Source: Piezodorus guildinii (taxonomy: Eukaryota > Arthropoda > Insecta > Hemiptera > Pentatomidae). Taken from it: a DNA stretch of 64,000 bases. Shown piece by piece: positions 1 through 10,300 of the stretch. The notes under the pieces were generated by a model. The model ran no database searches. It was not told the origin of the DNA and saw only the letters and a list, made by a program, of their open reading frames with translations. Position 1 is the first letter of the stretch, and every line of letters starts with the position of its first letter. The translations under genes were made by a program, and so were the position numbers. The DNA lies in NCBI GenBank assembly GCA_023052935.1, contig CM041292.1, forward strand, positions 86,349,169 through 86,413,168, written 5' to 3'.

Positions 1-548
1 GGCCCTGCCAGTCCTTATAATTTGTTTTCCTTGTTAGCGTGTGGGAACCACGTGGGCCAGCTTCTGTGACATCTTTACATCCCCGTCCTTCTGGAGCCAT
101 ATCTTCTCTCCTTCCTTTCCTGCCTTCTTTGATTTGTCTGCACAGTTTATTTAAACTTTACAAATTGGTGGACATTTGTCCGAATAGTCAACAATCCGGA
201 AAACGAAGAAAAATGAAAATCGTTATAAATAACGGACTTTTTTTATTAAATTGGTATACATCGTTGCTCAATGCAATGCCGGAATGTCGTAAATAGGACA
301 GTACTGACAATATCATTTTGAGTGTAATATGATAACAATACTTGGAATCTTGTGCATATATATAGTATAGGAAATGAAGCTCTAAAAATGACGAAACCTC
401 GCAATTTATTTGTCCATCATCGATTTGGATAAAGATTTGGAATGATGCTCATTTCACCCTCTAGTTCATTTTTTATATCGCCCCTAGTTTTTCAATGGTG
501 AAAACTACCACTAATTGTGAAAAAATATAAAATAACATTTTAAACCTT
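1..548. other. Non-coding, no gene recognised
   Basis: The first 180 bases are somewhat richer in G+C than the rest, and the remainder is AT-rich. I see no domain, RNA gene or repeat shared with the rest of the window. The stretch ends at the 11-bp target-site duplication of the LINE that follows (AATATTGGTAA, 549-559). Confidence 0.5.
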
Positions 549-559
549 AATATTGGTAA

Positions 560-883
560 CCCAGATCAGCTGATGCGCTCGATGATAACAGTCATACGTT
601 ACATCGTCTCTCAGATTTTTGCTTTTTTCAGTAGTAATTCGCTAGAATTCAGTCTGGAGAACATCACTAGACCTCAGGAATATTACGGCAGTGAATATTG
701 AAGAAGTTTCGGTAAGCAAAGTTATAATTTACTTTGTACAATCACGAAAAAGTGAAAGAAGGGTCACTGATCAGCTGATTGCCGCTAGCTCGGCAAGCTC
801 GGGCTTGCTTTTCTTTTAATTATCTTTCTTTTATCTTTAATTCTTATCTCATTATTTATTTATTATTATTATTTTCTTAATCA
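560..883 (+). promoter_or_regulatory. LINE 5' UTR / presumed internal promoter
   Basis: This leader is shared with copies 2 (15696-16035) and 3 (61524-61845), all beginning at or just before ATCAGCTGATGCGCTCG. Jockey-clade elements carry an internal promoter here, so a promoter is inferred and not seen. A small hairpin, GCAAGC-TCGG-GCTTGC (793-808), precedes the Gag start by about 75 bases. The stem is kept in all three copies, while copy 3 has TGGG in the loop. Several short upstream ATGs occur. Confidence 0.5.
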
Positions 884-2200
884 ATGAGATATTTTCATCA
901 AGTCATGTCCTCAAAGTCTGCAAGTAAAAGATCTAGATCTGCAGGTTCTAACTCGTCTCCCACAAAACAGAGACCCCGCCGTGAACAAAATAAAAAAATG
1001 ATTCCACCAGCGACCGCGTCAGCTACCTCATTAGGTTCTGAACCACAGCCCAGCACATCATCACAAGGAATAACTGATGAATCTCCGTTTTTTACACCGA
1101 ATCCATTTCAGATCCTCCAAAATGAAAAAGAAACCATGGAATCTTCTCCTATACCCAGAGAACCACTACCTCCACCAATATTTGTTAAAAATATCAAAAA
1201 TTTTAAACTGATGTGTGCGCATTTAAACAAAGTAACATATCCTAATAGTTATTATTGTATAAGTAGAACCAATGATACTAAAATATCTCCGACTACTGCT
1301 GAAACCTACAGAAAGATTGTAAAATATCTGACTGAGACCAAAGCTGACTTTCATACTTATCAGCTGCGCCAAGAGAGAGCACTAAGGGTCGTAATCAGAA
1401 ACCTACATTCCTCAACACCCGTTGAAGCAATCAAAGAAGAACTGACAGAATTAGGATTCCAAGTGAGGCAAGTCACCAACGTTCTAAAAGATAAAAGTCC
1501 ACTGCCTCTATTCTTCGTGGACTTGGAACCATCAGCAGGAGTCGAAAAAATCTATGACCTCAGCAGACTGTACTATACCCGTGTAAAAGTTGAAAAACCT
1601 TACACAAAGAAAGAAATAGTCCAGTGCCATAACTGTCAGGCATATGGTCATACCAAAAGTTATTGCCATCACATACCACGCTGTGTGAAATGCGGTGAAC
1701 AGCATAAAACAGAAGAATGTACAAGATCAAGATCAGCACCCGCTGTATGTGCTCTGTGCCTCAAGGACCACCCGGCTAACTACAAGGGATGTGAAATCTA
1801 CAAGAAACTCAGAACCAGATACCAAAAACCTCAGGATCCGAATGAAACAGCTGTACCAACCAGAAGCAGAAGAGAACCATCAAAACTTGTAAATTCTAAC
1901 GTGTCATTTGCCCACTTGCTTGGAGGTGGTAACCAGAATCATGAAGTCGAGGCACTGCCGGAACAACATTTTCCTCAACATTCTCAATCTATTGTACAAG
2001 AATCTATCCCTCAAAGTTTACCTAATCTTCAAAAAACTCCTCAACATCAAATATCTCATATCCCTCCACCATCAAACGTCACAGATCTTACCAGTCTAAT
2101 GACATCGTTCATCTCCGAAATCAAATCTCTTGTTATGCCGCTTATATCACTCCTTACAAATCTAGTATCGAATCTAATCCCTGCCTTGAAAAATCCTTAA
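884..2200 (+). CDS. LINE ORF1: Gag-like nucleic-acid-binding protein
   Basis: 438 aa. Gag coats the element RNA into the RNP that carries out retrotransposition. Residues 1-95 are rich in Ser, Pro and Arg and probably disordered. Residues about 97-236 form a conserved globular part ending in the PRE_C2HC-type region of X-element-like Gags. Three zinc knuckles follow: C248-C251-H256-C261 (CX2CX4HX4C), C267-C270-H274-C279 (CX2CX3HX4C) and C289-C292-H296-C303. The tail is Gln/Pro-rich and ends in a hydrophobic helix-like segment (about 400-433). The start is the first ATG of the frame and matches copies 2 and 3. The stop TAA directly abuts the ORF2 ATG in the same frame. No lesion is seen. Confidence 0.92.
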   Translation: MRYFHQVMSSKSASKRSRSAGSNSSPTKQRPRREQNKKMIPPATASATSLGSEPQPSTSSQGITDESPFFTPNPFQILQNEKETMESSPIPREPLPPPIFVKNIKNFKLMCAHLNKVTYPNSYYCISRTNDTKISPTTAETYRKIVKYLTETKADFHTYQLRQERALRVVIRNLHSSTPVEAIKEELTELGFQVRQVTNVLKDKSPLPLFFVDLEPSAGVEKIYDLSRLYYTRVKVEKPYTKKEIVQCHNCQAYGHTKSYCHHIPRCVKCGEQHKTEECTRSRSAPAVCALCLKDHPANYKGCEIYKKLRTRYQKPQDPNETAVPTRSRREPSKLVNSNVSFAHLLGGGNQNHEVEALPEQHFPQHSQSIVQESIPQSLPNLQKTPQHQISHIPPPSNVTDLTSLMTSFISEIKSLVMPLISLLTNLVSNLIPALKNP

Positions 2201-2203
2201 ATG
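2198..2203 (+). promoter_or_regulatory. TAA-ATG ORF1/ORF2 junction
   Basis: ORF1 ends with TAA and the ORF2 ATG follows with no gap, so both ORFs are in the same frame and separated only by one stop codon. The arrangement is identical in copy 2 (17350-17355) and copy 3 (60204-60209). Two mechanisms fit: termination then reinitiation on the adjacent AUG, as known for SART1-type LINEs with overlapping UAAUG, or stop readthrough giving a Gag-Pol fusion. The sequence alone cannot separate them. Confidence 0.7.
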
Positions 2204-4885
2204 ACTTCACCTAACTCCTTATCCATTCTCCTTTGGAATGCGAATGGTGTTAGAAATCATACTGACGAACTGACAGCGTTGTTGCAAGACAAAACAATCG
2301 ATGTTGCACTTATAACTGAAACTAGACTAACGACTAAACAGTACTTCAAAATACCGCAATACATGACATACCGTACTGACCACCCAGACGGTAAAGCCCA
2401 TGCCGGTTCTGCTATCATTGTCCACCAATCCCTCTCTCATCATTTACTCCCACTTCCCACCTATGATTTCCTACAAGCCACATCCATAGTAATCAAGACT
2501 TTTTCCTTTCCGGTAACCCTCACATCTGCATATTGCCCTCCTAAACATTCCATTTCCAATTCTGAATTTGTATCCTTCCTGGATTCCTTAGGAAATCGTT
2601 TCATTCTGGGTGCAGACTTAAACGCCAAGCATCAGCAGTGGGGTTCCAGAACCACGAATTCTCGGGGACGAAATTTGCTGTCTGCACTCAACTCCCGAAA
2701 TTTTAATATCCTGCCTCCTGACTCCCCTACCTACTGGCCAACCGATCCTAACCGCAATCCTGACATCCTCGACTTCTTTATCCACAGCGGATTAGGCTCT
2801 CTCAACTTGTCTTTAACTCGCCTTGATGAACTATCCTCAGACCATAGTCCACTGATCCTAAAAGTATCTCTCACACCAATTCCAAAACCCATTCCACCAT
2901 CATTCATCCGAGGCCCTGTCAACTGGAACCTTTTCCGCCAAATCCTGACCGATAATATTGACCTCAGAGTAACCCTCAAAACCCAAGATGACCTAGATAA
3001 TTCCGTCTATTCCTTTACCACCGCCATCCAACAAGCTGTCTGGAAAGCTTCCTCTCCTAAACACTCCAATATAAATCCAGACCAAAATCATTTTCCACAA
3101 CCTATTATAGACCTTATCCACACCAAACGCCGAGCAAGATCATTGTGGCAGCGCACCCGACACCCAACAGATCGCCGCTCCTATAACTTCTATTGTAGAC
3201 AATTGAAGAGGGAGTTGGCGAACTTCCGTTCCCAGTCCTTTAATTCCTACCTCTCCTCTCTACCAGCTCGTGATAATTCCCTGTGGAATGTCACGAAAAA
3301 GATCCTAAAATACCATCATGTTTCCCATCCTCTCCGACGTGGTGATGACTCCTGGGCTGCGTCTGATGAAGATAAAGCCGAGGAATTCGCCACACACCTC
3401 TCCAAAGTATTCACTCCTCACCCGGAATCCCACATCAATCACACCGCAAAAGTGCAAGACTTTCTTATGTCACCGATTCCACTTTCCCTACCTCCTAAAG
3501 CTATTAATCCCTCTGAGGTCAAATATCTTCTCCAAAAACTGACTCTCCGTAAATCTCCTGGACACGATCTCCTTACTCCCCAGATCCTCCGACAACTTCC
3601 GCAGAAAGCTATTATATTCCTTACTTATATTTATAACTGCATCCTCCGCACCACCTATTTTCCTCTGTTATGGAAACATTCCACCATCATCCTTTTTTTA
3701 AAACCAGGTAAACCTTCCAACAACACTTCATCCTACAGGCCTATTAGTCTACTCCCCATCCTCTCAAAAATCTTCGAAAGGCTTCTTCTTAAACGTATCC
3801 TACCCATATTAGAATCTCAAAATCTTCCTTCCCATCAGTTTGGATTCCGTCCTCAGCATTCCACAGTTCAACAGGGGCTCCGAGTTGTAGACCATATTTC
3901 CTCAGCTCTTGAATGCAAAGAGTATTGTTCTGGTGCGTTTCTGGACATTGCGCAAGCTTTTGACCGGGTATGGCACACTGGATTACTCTTCAAGCTGAAA
4001 ACCCATTTACCCCAGTCCCTATACCTCATTCTCCGATCCTATCTCTCGAACCGTTCCTTCCGAGTTCGCTGTGGTGAAGAATTTTCTAACCTTTATCCCG
4101 TTGAGGCCGGTGTTCCTCAAGGCAGCGTCTTGGGACCCATCCTCTACATCCTTTACACTGCTGATATTCCTACACATCCTGATACCTTTCTGTCAACTTT
4201 TGCAGACGACACCGCCATCCTATCATCCAGTTCCAATCCTGAAACAGCATCCTTAAACCTTCAGAGACACCTTTTCCTTATCGAACACTGGTGTAATAAC
4301 TGGCGTGTAAAGTTGAACGAAGCCAAATGTAAACACATAACCTTTACTCTTAGACGAAAATCCTGTCCGCCAGTTTATTTCAACTCATTACCGATTCCTC
4401 TCTCAGATACAGTCCGGTATCTTGGCTTACTGTTAGACAAAAGATTGACTTGGAACCCACATACAAGACTTAAAAGACAAGAACTCAACCGACGATTCGG
4501 ACAGTTATACCGACTACTCAACAGAAAATCTGAACTTACAGTTGAAAACAAATTATTAATCTACAAGACAATACTGAAGCCCATCTGGACCTACGGACTT
4601 GAACTGTGGGGGACAGCTAAACGTTCTAACATCAAACGCATTCAATCCTTTCAATCCAAAGTCCTCCGTACAATAGTAAATGCTCCTTATTATGTCTCCA
4701 ATTATACCTTGCACCACGACCTTAATGTTCCATTTATTTCAGACCTAATTCCATCCAAATTTTCCAAATTCCACCAGAACCTCATTCATCATCCTAATCC
4801 TTTAGCTCAATCCCTATCCAGCTCCACTCATCCATACAACCCACCTAGAAGGTTGAAACGGCAGTGGCCCCGCGACCTTTTGTAA
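2201..4885 (+). CDS. LINE ORF2: AP endonuclease / reverse transcriptase
   Basis: 894 aa. The protein nicks target DNA and primes cDNA synthesis on it. The N-terminal APE-type endonuclease (about 1-230) keeps its expected residues: N13 in WNANG, E40 in ITE, Y111 in AYCPP, D139 and N141 in GADLN, and the SDH triad 213-215. The reverse transcriptase (about 450-760) shows SYRPISLLP (511-519), motif A with D582 in FLDIAQAFD, motif B GVPQGSVLGP (637-646) and motif C FADD (667-670). The tail ends NPPRRLKRQWPRDLL, which is shared by all related fragments in this window. There is no RNase H domain and no terminal zinc knuckle, as in the jockey clade. No stops or frameshifts are present. Confidence 0.95.
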   Translation: MTSPNSLSILLWNANGVRNHTDELTALLQDKTIDVALITETRLTTKQYFKIPQYMTYRTDHPDGKAHAGSAIIVHQSLSHHLLPLPTYDFLQATSIVIKTFSFPVTLTSAYCPPKHSISNSEFVSFLDSLGNRFILGADLNAKHQQWGSRTTNSRGRNLLSALNSRNFNILPPDSPTYWPTDPNRNPDILDFFIHSGLGSLNLSLTRLDELSSDHSPLILKVSLTPIPKPIPPSFIRGPVNWNLFRQILTDNIDLRVTLKTQDDLDNSVYSFTTAIQQAVWKASSPKHSNINPDQNHFPQPIIDLIHTKRRARSLWQRTRHPTDRRSYNFYCRQLKRELANFRSQSFNSYLSSLPARDNSLWNVTKKILKYHHVSHPLRRGDDSWAASDEDKAEEFATHLSKVFTPHPESHINHTAKVQDFLMSPIPLSLPPKAINPSEVKYLLQKLTLRKSPGHDLLTPQILRQLPQKAIIFLTYIYNCILRTTYFPLLWKHSTIILFLKPGKPSNNTSSYRPISLLPILSKIFERLLLKRILPILESQNLPSHQFGFRPQHSTVQQGLRVVDHISSALECKEYCSGAFLDIAQAFDRVWHTGLLFKLKTHLPQSLYLILRSYLSNRSFRVRCGEEFSNLYPVEAGVPQGSVLGPILYILYTADIPTHPDTFLSTFADDTAILSSSSNPETASLNLQRHLFLIEHWCNNWRVKLNEAKCKHITFTLRRKSCPPVYFNSLPIPLSDTVRYLGLLLDKRLTWNPHTRLKRQELNRRFGQLYRLLNRKSELTVENKLLIYKTILKPIWTYGLELWGTAKRSNIKRIQSFQSKVLRTIVNAPYYVSNYTLHHDLNVPFISDLIPSKFSKFHQNLIHHPNPLAQSLSSSTHPYNPPRRLKRQWPRDLL

Positions 4886-5141
4886 ATAAATTGGAGATCT
4901 AGCACTGGCTAGATTCTCCACTCAATGTGATGTATGTATGAGTGTGTGTATGTGTATATAGGTATAAGTGAATTATTGACTTTTGTATTGATTCATTATT
5001 GTGTATATATTTTATTGTAATTTTATGTTGTGTAAATATTGTATGAATGTAGTATGTTTGATATCATTCAGCAATACTATTAATGTCCAAATTGGGACAG
5101 ATTGTAAAATTTTCTCAATAAAAATTGTTATTATTGAAAAA
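4886..5141 (+). other. LINE copy 1 3' UTR with poly(A) signal
   Basis: AT-rich 3' UTR ending AATAAAAATTG and an A-rich stretch just before the right TSD. The same 3' UTR, including TGTCCAAATTGGGACAGATT, occurs on the minus strand at 63631-63865. Copies 2 and 3 have a different, longer 3' UTR, which marks two sublineages. Confidence 0.75.
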
Positions 5142-5152
5142 AATATTGGTAA

Positions 5153-6461
5153 AATTCGGTTTGGATTAGTCAAATATGGATCATTTTATGCTTTAGAATA
5201 CAATTTTATAATGTTTCAATCCTTAAAAATCAACCCTTGTTGGGGTTTAATTTAAAAAAAGGTTTTTGTTTTTTTAAGTGTTGTCTGTTTTTTAGTTTGA
5301 ATGGGAAAAGTGGAACATGTAAAGTAATGCTGCCGAAAATACCGGTTACGTAGATTATCACGCTTCGAACCGTGCTATTCGAATGATTTGAAAAAAAATT
5401 GTATTGTTGTTTTTTTAACATAGCTCCTTCATTTTTAGTGATAAAAAGTTTTTTTTTTAACGATATTGTAGGAATTTTCATGAGCTATAAGACTATGTGA
5501 AATTTTCTAAGATGCCTTAGTTTTTTTAATGGGGTGAGTTTAAAGGGCTCGACTAAGCTAGTGTTCGCCCGTGAATAGAGGTTTCAAACGGCCATAGCTC
5601 GCCAAATTTTCACTGTGAAGAAAATTTAAGTTATTAAAAAAAACAAAAATTTAGTGCGCTTATCATTTTTTTCGTATTACCAGTAATTTCTGAGATGTTG
5701 GAGAATAGAGTGACAAATAGGAAATCGCAAAAAAATCGTTTTCCCTTTAAATTTTATTTTTTCTAAAATTGGGCATTTAAAATTAGCCAAACTTCTTGGG
5801 TGTTTTAAAAATACTCATATGAAGAAAACCACAGAAGGGTAAGTATCAATTTTAATTAGGGGGTTGTTTTCACTAATTTTTTTTTTTTTTTTTTTGTAAA
5901 AATTATGTACCGGCCTTATTTTTCTCATAAGTCGCTTAGTTTTTATTCCAAAAAAACTTTTTTTTTTTTTTTTTTTTTGCTAGATCTATTTATATAACTT
6001 AAAAGAGATTTAATGAGTTTCCCTTGAAAAATGCAAAGTTACCTGTTATTTATTATTATGCATTTGACGAAAAAAAGTTAAACATTAACATGCCGTATCT
6101 CGGTTCGTATTGGTCGTAGAAAATGTTTGTTTGTTTAATAGCTACAGTTTTGCTATCTACATTTTTTTATGTTTTTTTTTTTATAAATTTCATATTTTCG
6201 AGTTATTCTCAAATAACGTTTTAAAAACATCGATTTTTCTGTCGAAAGACTGTTACTTTCAACTGCGAATAAGTAAAAAAAAATATTTGTTTTATTAAGA
6301 AAACCTAAAGAACATTTTTTTCTTAGATATAACTATTTTAATGTTACTGTTTTTATTGTTATTATATTATAAGTATATATGTTTTATTATTATTGCAAAT
6401 ATATTTGTGTTCTTTTATTTGTATTTTATTGTAAAATTGTTTTTGTTATTATTAATGTAAA
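5153..6461. other. AT-rich stretch without a recognised gene
   Basis: Long T runs (about 5878-5897 and 5958-5978) and phrases such as GCCATAGCTCGCC and GCCGTATCTCGG, which look like repeat-derived DNA. I could not find termini, an ORF with a known domain, or a second copy of the whole stretch in this window. Confidence 0.4.
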
Positions 6462-6749
6462 GGGGAGCCCGTGGCTGAGTGGCTAGCGCGCTAGTCCCTC
6501 ATGCTAAAGTTGTGAGTTCGAATCCTAGTCCCGGCGGGGCTTTTATAAAGGTACAATTAAATGGGGATTCACTCACAGCCTCTCCCCCGGGTATGTGAGA
6601 CCCGTCAGCCAAATGGTGGCCACTCACAAAATTAGGCGTAGGGAGTGATGACCCTACTCTACAAATTGCATCGAGAAACGCGAGTTTAATCTCCCAGGAG
6701 ATTACACAGCGAGGCCCAGGGCATTAAAAATTAAAAAAAAAAAAAAAAA
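6462..6749 (+). mobile_element. tRNA-derived SINE, family 1
   Basis: About 290 bp. A tRNA-like head has an A box TGGCTGAGTGG (6472-6482) and a B box GTTCGAATCC (6516-6525). A 200-bp body without tRNA similarity follows, then an A tail at 6730-6749. The head keeps a tRNA-like length and order of boxes, but the long body and poly(A) tail argue for a SINE and against a functional tRNA gene. Possible TSD halves (TTAATGTAAA before, TTATTGTAAA after) match imperfectly. Pol III transcription from the boxes is inferred. Confidence 0.85.
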
Positions 6750-8266
6750 TTATTGTAAATGAGTCAGTGCTTTTAATTTTATTATATTGTAAGTATGAAT
6801 AAGCGTTAATATATATAACAATGCTCATGCTTGATTAAATGATTTTAAAAGGGATACAAAGTCCGGAAAGAAAATAAAGAAAACTTTAATAACACTCAAC
6901 ACAAAGGAGTCTAGAAAACCAAGATGAAAGCAACAATAACTATCCAAGGTTATAAAATAGTCAGAGAACAGACACTTATAAGGCCATTGACGACTGATTA
7001 ACTTAAAACTATATTTAGCATTTATCACTCGAGTTAATCAAGTCATCGGAGATTGTACATCAGACCAAATTCACACTAGTTGTTTAAATACAAATTTGAT
7101 CAAAAAGTTCTACTTAAAGAAGTATTGTACACCCATCTCCTAGCATCTCATAGTTAAACTATGTGTAAGGGGTTGTGATTTATCGTTGGAAAACTGTTAT
7201 TAATATGTTTGTAAATTGTACATTTTAAATTCTGATTAGAGATGGTGTACAGATGTCCATAATAAAAATGTTATTTGCTATAAAAATGATAATGGATGAG
7301 AAAGATTGAGAGGTATGCCCCCGGTAGAGGAGAGGACTAGCTACTAAGAGCCCGGAAGAATATATATCTGCCAAGATGAGTTATACACGGCTTGCTCCCC
7401 TGGTTGCCCTTTCACGCTGCCCTCTGTCGCCGTAATTAATGGTGTCTGTTCCTCAAGCAAAATCTACAATTTTGATCTTTCCTCATAGCTCCTTTACATC
7501 TCGGGGCTCGTTATTATTATTTATATATATCTAAGCCACCATTGCAATTTAAATTATCCTTGTTAGGTAAAATAGCTATGAGTTATTTTAAGTGTTAAAT
7601 CTTCTTTTGCATGGTCATTAAGATATGTAAACTGTATTTTAAAGACCAAATATGCCTTATATTTTTATTTATTTTAATTCGTTTTGAAATCGATTTTTTT
7701 ATTTTTTTTTATTGCAGTTTACATAATTATTCGTGGACAGTAGTTTGGCTGTTGTTAGTTACCGCTGTGAGGAAGAATTTTTTTACATAAATAAAATTTG
7801 AAATCATTTTTATTGTTATTTTACACTTCTACAATGCTGAGATGGTCTTGAGTTTGGATAAATAATGACGAATATTGCACAATGATGTTGATTGATAAGA
7901 CAGTGACAATTGGGAATAGTGGGTCAGCGTCCGTTGAAATAAACACGCGTTGCCCAGCAACCAGATGACTAAAGCTTGGAATTAAATAATTACTTTTAAC
8001 TAGGCATTAATCCCCGCCCTCATCCCCTGGACCGAGAAACCCGTACAAAAGCGAAGTAGGGATGAAAAAAAAACTGCTACTCTAATACCTAAATACATAA
8101 AGTAAATTTACTGTAATCTTATTTTTTATGTAACTCTACAATTTTTTAAACTTATATAAAAAATAATATTTAATTTGATTACTACAAAATATTTTTCTTC
8201 TTTTTTAACTTAACCCATTACTTTTAAAGTTTTTTATTACAAATAATATTTTGTGATTGTTTAACT
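6750..8266. other. Non-coding, no gene recognised
   Basis: AT-rich, with two islands of higher G+C at about 7310-7510 and 7920-8070. No ORF has a recognisable domain, and no shared repeat was found apart from the flanking SINEs. Confidence 0.4.
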
Positions 8267-8551
8267 GTTTATTTATTTTATGTCACTTTATGCTACTTTG
8301 GCTAATCGGACGATGCTACAGTGGGAGTCCTAAATTTTGCCTATCCAGGTTTAATAAGGATAGGAGGGATCTTTAACGAGTGTCTGACCACCTTTCAGGT
8401 TGGGGACCACCTTTTTCGTCTTCTCTGAAGGACGGCATAACTAAGGATTTTTTACTCCTATCAAAATATCCTAGGACCACCTGGGAGTTTGAACCCGTGA
8501 CCTTTGTCATAGAAGGCTGTTATGCTAGCCACCCTACTACAGATGATCCCT
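8267..8551 (-). mobile_element. tRNA-derived SINE, family 2 (full-length, minus strand)
   Basis: The reverse complement of the family seen best at 26394-26681. The tRNA-like head is at the right end, with an A box read as TAGTAGGGTGG and a B box as GGTTCAAACTC. The body contains the family's GCTACTTTGGCTAATCGGAC segment, and the A/T-rich tail is at 8267-8280. It is diverged from the 26.4-kb copy, so it is older. No clear TSD was found. Confidence 0.85.
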
Positions 8552-9499
8552 GTATTCAGTAATTTAATACATTTTAATTTTATGTTATTGGAAGCCTTCA
8601 TTAAAAATAATTACACATTTTCCTCTCTCCTGCTACTATCATAAGAGAACTATGAGAACTGAAAATGTAATGAAATCTTTTGTGAGGACCAAACTATTTC
8701 AAGATCAACTGCTTTACTTCATTTAGCCATTGATAAAAACATTATTTATAAACATTACTTCTATTAACATCTTAAATAATCATCAATGTATTTAATTTTT
8801 GAGTCTTAAATAAATTAACGTTGGTAAGTTAGCTATTTTTAATAAATGTAATAGGATACTAGAAAAGGTACGAGTTGAATATAATAAAATAATAATTTGA
8901 TTTGTAAACATATACGTAAATAATTATGAAATGTATATAGGAAAGGTTCAATTAAAAAAAGCGTATCAAGTCTTGAATGGGTCATAGTAAAGCCAACTTG
9001 AGTGCACATTCGAACAAGTCCGCCAATAATTCCTTAGCGATAAGGCCAATATATGCAAATTTAATTCAACAGCGTCTAAGTGTGCCTTTATGTTTTCTTA
9101 CCGTTCATTTCCTAAAATATGGCACGGAGGCGTCTATCTCAAAACCTTTTCTCTTCCTCATAAATTTATGATGTATACATGAATGAATATATGGAATACG
9201 TTTATGGGTTTTCCGTAGTTTTGCTTGTGTAACAAATCTGTGAATGAACCATAAATTCATTGAATTAGCTAAGACTCTGATTTTACCACACACTCTATAA
9301 CTTGGTGATAAACGGCCACTTATTATTCAATTTCATGCAAACATTAACAAGTATTGTGGAACACATATTTTTTTATGATTCTGGGACTTGTGCCATTATG
9401 AGATTCCACATGATTTTCATGTAAGCATTGAATTCGTCGTATGTTTGTTGTTTTTATTAAGGAAGCAATCAGTTCCGAAAAATCTAAAGTAGAGGTAGG
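8552..9499. other. Non-coding, no gene recognised
   Basis: AT-rich sequence. Nothing beyond short, unsupported ORFs is visible. Confidence 0.4.
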
Positions 9500-9501
9500 A
9501 A

Positions 9502-9559
<58 letters not shown>
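9500..9559. repeat. A-run followed by (TA)n microsatellite
   Basis: About 20 A residues run directly into about 20 TA units. Similar compound tracts occur at 21534-21630 and 25675-25726. They may have grown from retroposon tails, and their length in the assembly is unreliable. Confidence 0.9.
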
Positions 9560-9562
<3 letters not shown>

Positions 9563-9627
9563 AATTAAATAAATACACATCGTATATAAATAGCACACAT
9601 CTTATTGGAATCCTATCTTTTTAAATT

Positions 9628-10049
9628 TTAATACGGAGTAGAGCTTTGGGGCTCTACTAAAACCATCGAATTCTTTCCGTATCCAATCTCTGCAATCCAA
9701 AATCCTTCGTAAAATCCTCAATGCTCCTTACTTCGTCACGAATACACTAATCCATAAAGACCTTAATGTTCCGTATGTTGCTGATTTGGCCCGATCAAGA
9801 TACCATTCCTTTCATGGCAAACTCCATTCCCACCCTAATCCTCTATTTTCAATCCTTTCTTCCTCTTCAATTCCTGACAATCCTCCGAGGCGTCTGAAAA
9901 GGAGATGGCCCCGAGACCTTCTAGTTTAGAACATTTTTAGAGGGCTTCCATTGGGAAGCTTCTCTACATGTGTTTCATGCCTTTATATATTTCATCTAAT
10001 TTACTTGTATTCCTGTATACAGTTGTAAATTCCAATAAATAAATTTAAA
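9628..10049 (+). pseudogene. 5'-truncated LINE: RT C-terminus and 3' end, family b
   Basis: The last 100 or so codons of an EN-RT ORF related to, but distinct from, the full-length LINEs. It begins YGVELWGSTK, shifts frame once near 9660 (an extra A), then reads through LQSKILRKILNAPYFVTN and ends PPRRLKRRWPRDLLV with TAG at 9927-9929. A 3' UTR with AATAAA and a tail of about 14 A follow. It is the same family as the fragment at 55730-56369. The 5' truncation plus poly(A) is the usual product of incomplete target-primed reverse transcription. Confidence 0.85.
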
Positions 10050-10300
10050 AAAAAAAAAAATTAACTGATCCTTAATTTTCTTTGATCTTTTCACGAAATA
10101 GGATGCATTGTTTTAGAAATAATGATTTATTAAAAAAATAACCTTTATGAATTCTAAAACTGGATGAAACTAAGTTGGCATGGGACTATTAACAAACAAA
10201 CAGACGTGGGACTGATTTTGTTTATCGGTATATAAAACGTAAAACGCTTGTAAAAATGTTCGCTTTTAAGGAAATAAAAAATAAAATTTCGGCAAGAACA

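Larger units (their letters stand above)
560..5141 (+). mobile_element. Full-length jockey-clade LINE, copy 1 (apparently intact)
   Basis: A complete non-LTR retrotransposon of 4.58 kb flanked by a perfect 11-bp target-site duplication, AATATTGGTAA at 549-559 and 5142-5152. It has a 5' UTR of about 320 bases starting near AGATCAGCTGATGCG, Gag and EN-RT ORFs without stops or frameshifts, and a 3' UTR with AATAAA just before an A-rich end. The intact ORFs, perfect TSD and complete 5' end point to a young, possibly active copy. Its 3' UTR is shared with the copy entering at the right edge of the window, not with copies 2 and 3. The jockey/X-element assignment rests on EN-RT architecture, lack of RNase H and three Gag zinc knuckles. 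Confidence 0.93.

Noticed and set aside
1695..1892. Small plus-strand ORFs within Gag (also 16847-17071 and the minus-strand 60515-60712)
   Set aside because: These are out-of-frame shadows of the conserved Gag ORF; they recur only because Gag is conserved.
6462..6535. Functional tRNA gene
   Set aside because: The A and B boxes are present, but the sequence continues into a 200-bp body with a poly(A) tail. The same holds at 26394 and 35258. All are SINEs.
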